This document shows positions 58,320 through 64,000 of a DNA stretch of 64,000 nt, one piece after another. Both the position numbers and the translations under genes were made by a program. The stretch comes from Isoetes taiwanensis (Eukaryota > Streptophyta > Lycopodiopsida > Isoetales > Isoetaceae): NCBI GenBank assembly GCA_021234155.1, contig JAJEKV010000002.1:42397203-42461202 (forward strand), read 5' to 3'. The notes under the pieces were generated by a model, which saw only the letters and a program-made list of their open reading frames with translations, was not told the DNA's origin and searched no databases. Each line of letters opens with the position of its first letter. The stretch's first letter is position 1.

Positions 58320-59054
58320 TCTTGACTTCTCGATTAATTTTTTGTCAGCTTGTTACTTTAAAGTCCGTTTATTGGCACTTTTTTGTCATCCTATTGTCAC
58401 TTCAAAGTTACCTTATTGTCATTGTGTTGACATTTTGAAGTCAACTTATTGTCACCTTATAGTCACCTTTTTTGTCACCTTGTTCTCTTCCTTTTGTCAG
58501 GTTTGAGGCACTCTATTGGCGCACTGTTGACACATTTGTGCCATTTTTTCTTCAACTTTTAAGTAAAAGTTATGACATTTTATTATCATACTATAGTCAC
58601 GTTTATATCATTTCTTTGTCATTACTCTTGTCATTATAAAGTCAGTTTATTGACACATTTTTGACACATAGTTTTGTCAAAACTATGTAAGTCTATTGTC
58701 GGAGATGTGTCATTTGTTATATTATAGTCACATTTATATCATTTGTTTGTCACTATTTTTGTCAGTATTAAACCAATCTATTGTCACATTTTTGACACAT
58801 AGTTTTGTCAAAACCATGTCATTCTATTGTCACATTATAGTCACATTTCTTTTTTTCTTTTTCTTTTTTTATAGTCACATTTCCATCATCATTTTGTCAC
58901 TTTTTTTTGTCATTAGTGCATCATTCTATTGTCACATTTATTGTCATTTGGATTTCACTATTTTTGACATTGTTATTGTCACTTTTATATCAGTTTTTTG
59001 ACACATCATTTTAGTGACAAAAAAATGACAATAAATCACTGTTCTCTTGTAGTG
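58320..59054 (+). repeat. CACTA right terminus and subterminal TGTCA array
   Basis: About 700 bases rich in TATTGTCAC, TTTTGTCA and ATAGTCAC words, then the terminal inverted repeat ending CTCTTGTAGTG at 59054. Only the last 40 bases turn to the TGACA orientation. The rest is in the same orientation as the left array. Confidence 0.8.
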
Positions 59055-59940
59055 ATGCAGCCATTCATAGGTATCTAGATGCGCCTCCTAGTCTGTATTT
59101 AGCTCAATTGTTCCTACAGTACCATCCCACTTATGCTCTCCTTGTTCATTTTCTGAGAAAAGGTGTCATTCCCACCCTTTGGGAATCCTCTCCCTTGTAC
59201 CATCTCATGCCTCCTGCATCGTGGCAAAATTCATGCGATTAGATGACCACTCTTCTGGTCCAAGAACTTATCTGAAGCAGATAAAATGAAGTCGTGAACG
59301 AATACGCGCTATCTCTAACACTTAATGTTTCACTTGGTGCTCCCCACGCCCTCCCCTCCCCATTGCAAAGAACTCAGATTGGCAGCTTCTTTTCTAGATT
59401 GAGCTATTGTATTCACGCAAATTGGACTCCTTAAAAAATCTCTGACGATCCACGATGGGATCCACGTTTCATTCGATGTAACCAATGGCTTTCCAACAGG
59501 CGAGGATATAAGGCTTCAGTCAATGCTATTCATGGTCTGGATCTTTTCTTGAAACGTGAAGCTGCATCTCATGATCTGGATGTCCATCATCAGGCATGCT
59601 TCTATTCAACTCTAAAATGTTTTCTCAAGTGCCCTGAAATTTGGAATAAGCCTATCGAGCACTGCAACGCAAATGCTAGCACCAGTCAATTCAGATTGGT
59701 GGTTGCCCTTCTTCTCGAGTGTGGAATAGTGCCTACTTTAGTGCACTACACCTTTGAGGACATAATCACTTCAAGTTTCCAAATTGATGCCATACTTGAT
59801 CTCGCTCTACCTATTCGCATGGGTATGCCGATGTTGTGGCAAATTGTAATGGGCTTTACCATCTCCACAGTTGTTAAGATCTTGATTATCCCCCTGTGGA
59901 CTATCCACCAATGAAAGAGCTTCCTGCCTTTCTTCAAACC
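59055..59940 (+). pseudogene. Coiled-coil gene relic, right part (C-terminal-like)
   Basis: Beyond the CACTA right end, frames give AIHRYLDAPPSLYLAQLFLQ, HALLVHFLRKGVIPTLW and, in 59549-59914, LVVALLLECGIVPTLVHYTF. The two GVIPTLW/GIVPTL passages suggest an internal repeat of a helical module. Stops and frame changes occur. With the left part at 41940-42729 this would be the gene into which the CACTA element jumped. The family is not recognised. Confidence 0.35.
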
Positions 59941-61400
59941 CAAGGTGTTGTTTTAATGGGATGTTTAGCCGGTGTTCAAAGACAAAAACCTATTCTTGCG
60001 TTATAAGCCATGGCGCAACAACAAGAAATAAATCTCCCAAAATTTTGATGGAAAGGCATCTCGTCGACAATAGAGCCACCATGAATTGCCTAAGCGAATG
60101 TGCAAAGGAGTGACATTGCTGGTTGAAGATGACAACCATAAGCACACAAAACCATACTTATGGGGATTCCCACGTGTATTGCTACGAGAGTGAAATGAAA
60201 GCATGAAAGGGAAGAAAACTTGCTGGAAAGACACTAAGAATCATACATTCTTAAGCTTGGCAGTCTAGATATGCAGCGCAATCTGCCTATAGCATAACAT
60301 ACATATCAGAGTTACCTAGTTCAAGGATGTTGAAGCTAGACATGTCCATTTTCTAACCTTTAAAATAATGAAGAAGCCAGAAGCGATTATAATAAAGAGA
60401 TTAACATGACAAAGTTGATACGACAGATTATCTGATGCTACCCGATGCACCAATTTGAAGGAAGGGTAAAGCCAAAATGAAGAAGAGCATCAAAGGGGAT
60501 ATCAATTTGGAAGCCAATATGAAGAAGAGTGTCGGAAGAAAACTCAAGTGTAGGAAGAAAGTGGCAAGGAGAAAATGGAACTCTGAATGCGACATAAATT
60601 GCGGCGTTCCGGGTGCAGAACCAGGACCCTCTCATTATAATAAAGAAGATGTGTCTTGCAAGAGGAATTTAACCATGTGTTTAAATATGAAGTAAATAAG
60701 CATCGCTAAATGAACATGATGGCTAAAATGTTTAGTTAACAATGAATAAATGGACATCCTTAACAGATTCCACCACCATGAAGGATTACTTTTTATTACG
60801 TTTTATTATTGTTAAGAGTTGCAACCATGCCGTAAATGCTTATTACTTGAATAGGGATGAAGGATTACTTTTTATTATCGTTAAGAGTTACAACCATGCC
60901 TTAGATGGTTATTACTTGAATTAAGCTGAGAAACAATTTATTGAACCAATTGATTTTCGTTGGGGTGCTTTGGAAACTAGTTAGGGAGAAAGAGAAGGGC
61001 ACTTTTAATTGTTCATTGAATGGTCCGTTAACTCAATATTGTTGTTGAGGGCCCTAAGAATGGTGCGTTAACCCAATATTGTTGTAGTAGGCCCTATTCG
61101 GAAGAGATTCACTAGGGACCAGCTGGTCTATGAGATGCACAGACATCACCCACATTGATACATGGGACCTGAGACCATACGAGCCACGATGTTTAAATAC
61201 AAATCTTCTTATACAACTATGTATTGTTTAAAAAAAATTCGAGGTGGATATTACAGCATGGACATTTGGAAAGTGGTAAAAAAATGGTTAAAAAATGGGA
61301 CAGTGATCGTATGTGATCGCCACTACCATTAACTGCGCGGTGAACTGCAGCTTTGGCCGACCCAACGCGCACGCATTTCTTTCTTCTTTCAGCAGCCAAG
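59941..61400. other. Intergenic stretch upstream of the kinase
   Basis: No gene recognised. It holds two small direct tandem duplications: period 79 at 60778-60921 (unit starts ATGAAGGATTACTTTTTATT) and period 40 at 61020-61098 (GTTAACYCAATATTGTTGT). Confidence 0.55.
60778..60921. repeat. Tandem duplication, period 79
   Basis: Two copies starting at 60778 and 60857, sharing ATGAAGGATTACTTTTTATT and CAACCATGCC; the second has a 13-base internal loss. No function is apparent. Confidence 0.85.
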
Positions 61401-61586
61401 AGGGGGGAAAGGAGGAAGATCTAAGTTTGTGAAGCAAAATCATGGGGGGAATTCGTCGGAAATGGAGCTGCCCAAGCCCATGAATCTCGCCTACCCAGGC
61501 TGCCGGCGTATTGGCACTGGGCAATTCGCCCTTCTTCATCTTTGCGGGTCATTTTTCGCCTCACAATCGACTGGATTACTGTGTCA

Positions 61587-64000
61587 ATGGGCTGTTTTGC
61601 TTGCTTTGGTTCCAAGAAACATGATCGTAAACCTCTCCGGGGTGATGACATTTCTAAAGAAGGACAGGGGCACGGATCCTTCTCTAAAACAGGGTCAGGT
61701 ATGAGATTTCTTCTTCTTGATCGCGTTTTCTTTCTGCTTAGGTATTGCTTGGTGAAGAAAAGAAGCAGGTTTTGGGATCTGTTGATGTGTGGATCCAACT
61801 TGAAGCAGTATTTGTGACAAAATGCGAGTTAGTTTTAACTTGGGTCAGGTCTGGGAAGGAGGGATCTCTTTCTCGGGAATCTCTATTGATGCCTTTGTAG
61901 ACAGGCTAAGGAACGAAAACTCATTCATGTTTGATTTGGCCGCTTTGTTTATACAGTAATATGGGAACTTGGAAGTTGTTATTTCGCACACCTTAAATTC
62001 GGTTGAACTCTAGTGCGCTAGTTCAGTATTCCTTCTGCAAACCCTAACGCTTTCACCATTCTAGCTGGCTAGCTTCGCTAACAAAGGGACAAAGCACAGT
62101 AAAACGTAAATAATTCCTGTGTGCTCTTTACAAGCAGTTTGATGTGGGGAACGTTGGACGGTAATCCATGGACAAGCATATAATGAACAAAGTACTTGTT
62201 AATCATGTAGTTGCAATATAGGCTCTGCTGATCCTAGTTGTATATCCGGATTGTATTTTTTGTTTTTCTACAGTCTTTGAAATGCAACTCCACTAACTTT
62301 CATAAATGATGTAAAACATAATCTTGTTGCTTGAATGATAAGTTTCTGGAATAGGAGCAACATCTCAACATTTATTGTTCTAGAGATGAAGTAGTGAAAG
62401 ATGTCTTAAGCATCATTCTATGGTTATTGGAAAACAGTAAATATTTGACACGTTTGTTGGAGTAAATGCTACATAGCTGATCACCTCTGTATTCCATATG
62501 CCATAGAAAAATTCAAGTCAAAAGGCTCATTTGAGAAGAAGGAAGGTCCGAGGGATGGAACAAATATTGCTGCTCAGACATTCACCTTTAGGGAGCTTGC
62601 AGCAGCAACAAAGAATTTCAGACCAGACAGCCTTCTAGGGGAAGGTGGCTTTGGTAGGGTGTATAAAGGACGTTTGGATAGCACTGGCCAGGTCTGTGGG
62701 TTTTGGTTTGAGGGTATCCAGTTTACAGACCCTTTATCTGCTAATTACTGACCTTATGGAATGCAGGTTGTTGCTGTTAAGCAACTTGACAGGAATGGGC
62801 TTCAGGGTAATAGGGAATTCTTGGTGGAAGTATTGATGCTAAGTCTGCTTCATCATCCCAACCTTGTAAATTTGATTGGATACTGTGCTGATGGTGATCA
62901 AAGACTTCTTGTATACGAGTTTATGCCACTTGGCAGTCTCGAGGACCATTTACACGGTATAACACATCCTCTATCTATGGTGCATTATAACTCTGTTCTG
63001 TTGCAGATTCGAATGACTTGCAATCAGTTTAATTGGTTGTCCAAAAAGATCATATACAGACCAAACATAACAGGAAGGGGGAATTGGGATAACAACGTGA
63101 CAATCAGCCTAATTCTGGGATGGACCAGGCTAGGTCAAACAGGAAGAAGTAATATTTTGAGGGAAGTAGACCAGTGAAGCAGTTAATTTTAGTGCAAATT
63201 CCAATAGTGTGCATAGGAATATGCTTAGTGTAGGCCTACAATGTTATGATCCGTCGACAGAAGGATGCAAAAAACTTTTATTTACGATCAGATTTTAAGC
63301 TCTTTTTGGTTACTTAAGGTCTCAAAGATAAGTCGAAATAGTACTGCTGTTCAAAAAGTTGATAGTATTTGGCAGACGTTTTGTAGCAGCTCAAGATAAA
63401 CTTGGACAGACGTTTTCTAGCAGCCTAAGATAAACTTGGACAAGCTGTGGTGCTATGCTGCCCTAAGATCTACAATCCTTTTGTTTATGTTATACATTCT
63501 GCTTGCGAAAATCTTCTAGACCCAAATTTTTTATCTTAATGCAAATTAGGTTTGGCCTAGCATATGCACCCGAACAATATTGGGGCCAGACAAAAACTTG
63601 CTTATTCACTTGCAAGTTTGAATTCAGGCTTTTATCATATTATTGCGGTTGATGCACCGTGCGGCCTAGCTTTAATCCTGAACCCTGAAAAGTCAATCCA
63701 TGTTAAACAGATGAGTCAATGAACACAGGGAGTGTATATTATCTATGATCAGTCTATAGCCAAGACCTGTGGATATTGTATTGCACGTTTCTTGATTGTA
63801 TTGCACGTTTCTTGATTTTGCTGCATTGATAATTCAGCAAGCTTGTAATTTGCCTGCTTATATTTATTACAAGCTTTTGTGGCCAATGGTCCTGTTGGTC
63901 CATGGCAGAAAGGTTCGTTCGTTTGTGCTTAATGCACAAAATGATGAGCTTGCTATGATGATGACAATAATACTATAAGAGGGGCCAATCTTCTATCCGA
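61587..64000 (+). CDS. PBS1/PBL-type receptor-like cytoplasmic kinase, exons 1-3 (3' part beyond window)
   Basis: Exon 1 is 61587-61698, exon 2 62507-62691, exon 3 62767-62956; all junctions are GT-AG and keep the frame (162 codons so far). The fourth exon is not in the window, so the intron from 62957 is over 1 kb. Residues 1-9 are MGCFACFGS, with Gly2 for N-myristoylation and Cys3/Cys6 for palmitoylation, which anchor these kinases at the plasma membrane. The kinase domain starts after [20 protein letters not shown]. The ATP loop is [13 protein letters not shown] and the ATP-binding Lys is in VVAVKQLD. Then come the C-helix Glu in [20 protein letters not shown] and [17 protein letters not shown]. 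PBLs relay signals from pattern receptors in immunity and development. PBS1 or PBL27 type is likely, but the exact member is not determinable from this part. Confidence 0.93.
63373..63440. repeat. Tandem duplication, period 34, in kinase intron
   Basis: CAGACGTTTTGTAGCAGC and its neighbour CAGACGTTTTCTAGCAGC, each followed by AAGATAAACTTGGA. It lies in the large third intron of the kinase. A second duplication of period 20 (TTGTATTGCACGTTTCTTGA) lies at about 63777-63816. Confidence 0.85.

Larger units (their letters stand above)
42730..59054 (+). mobile_element. CACTA (EnSpm) DNA transposon, 16.3 kb with nested insertions
   Basis: The right end, read inward, is CACTACAAGAGAACAGTG at 59054. 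The left end at 42730 is CTACTACAAGAGAACAGG, the same with a one-base insertion. The similarity continues (TTTATTGTCA) for about 40 bases. The ends are flanked by the 3-bp duplication ATG (42727-42729 and 59055-59057), the size usual for CACTA elements. Transposase pieces with DUF4218- and DUF4216-like text lie just inside the right end. Both ends have long subterminal arrays of TGTCA words. Inside are a P-loop NTPase gene, a coiled-coil gene, and a Copia element containing a LINE. Without the Copia/LINE block the element would be about 8.8 kb. The transposase is incomplete, so it cannot move itself. Confidence 0.85.

Noticed and set aside
1-64000. CRISPR arrays, bacterial operons, rRNA genes
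   Set aside because: No regularly spaced short repeats with unique spacers, no rRNA sequence, and spliced plant genes throughout.

Overview
The window comes from the nuclear genome of a land plant with a large, transposon-filled genome. Evidence: two spliced group-1 LEA genes, the first three exons of a PBS1/PBL-type receptor-like cytoplasmic kinase, plant L1 LINEs with DUF4283-type ORF1, Ty1/Copia and Ty3/Gypsy relics, and a CACTA transposon with DUF4218/DUF4216 remnants. Several LINE fragments are not of the usual plant L1 type. I lean towards a gymnosperm or another non-flowering vascular plant, but this is an impression and not a demonstration. Host genes are few: LEA copy A (7519-8155, minus), LEA copy B (18957-19536, plus), the kinase (61587 to beyond the right edge), and an uncharacterised exon set at 5.9-6.5 kb.

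Layout. 0-5.2 kb: Gypsy 3' end joined to a Copia fragment. 5.9-6.5 kb: uncharacterised exons. 7.5-8.4 kb: LEA A and its promoter. 9.7-15.1 kb: a heat-shock-element-like cluster, then a decayed multi-exon gene combining a RING-like zinc motif with a complete-looking Ulp1/C48 SUMO-protease domain, converging on a cysteine-rich gene on the other strand. 15.6-16.8 kb: non-L1 LINE. 18.7-19.6 kb: LEA B. 19.8-20.7 kb: tandem duplication. 20.7-41.9 kb: LINE-rich block that includes a roughly 430-bp tandem array with tRNA-like boxes. 42.7-59.05 kb: a 16.3-kb CACTA element, inside which lie a P-loop NTPase gene, a coiled-coil gene and a Copia element, with a GC-rich LINE inside the Copia 3' LTR. 61.6-64 kb: PBL kinase 5' half.

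Main structural result: one L1 appears to be cut in two. Its 5' half (ORF1 and endonuclease) lies on the minus strand and stops at about 38869. Its 3' half (end of endonuclease, RT, zinc finger) lies on the plus strand and starts at about 20731. At both cut points the neighbouring DNA is the two matching parts of one duplicated repeat unit. An inversion of about 18.1 kb between these points explains both junctions at once. A mis-oriented assembly block would look the same.

Main candidate for something undescribed: the RING-like/Ulp1 gene with its convergent cysteine-rich neighbour. The Ulp1 catalytic His-Asp-Gln-Cys set is all visible, but the upstream exons carry in-frame stops. I could not see terminal inverted repeats or a transposase, so whether it is a decayed host gene or cargo of an unrecognised DNA transposon is open.
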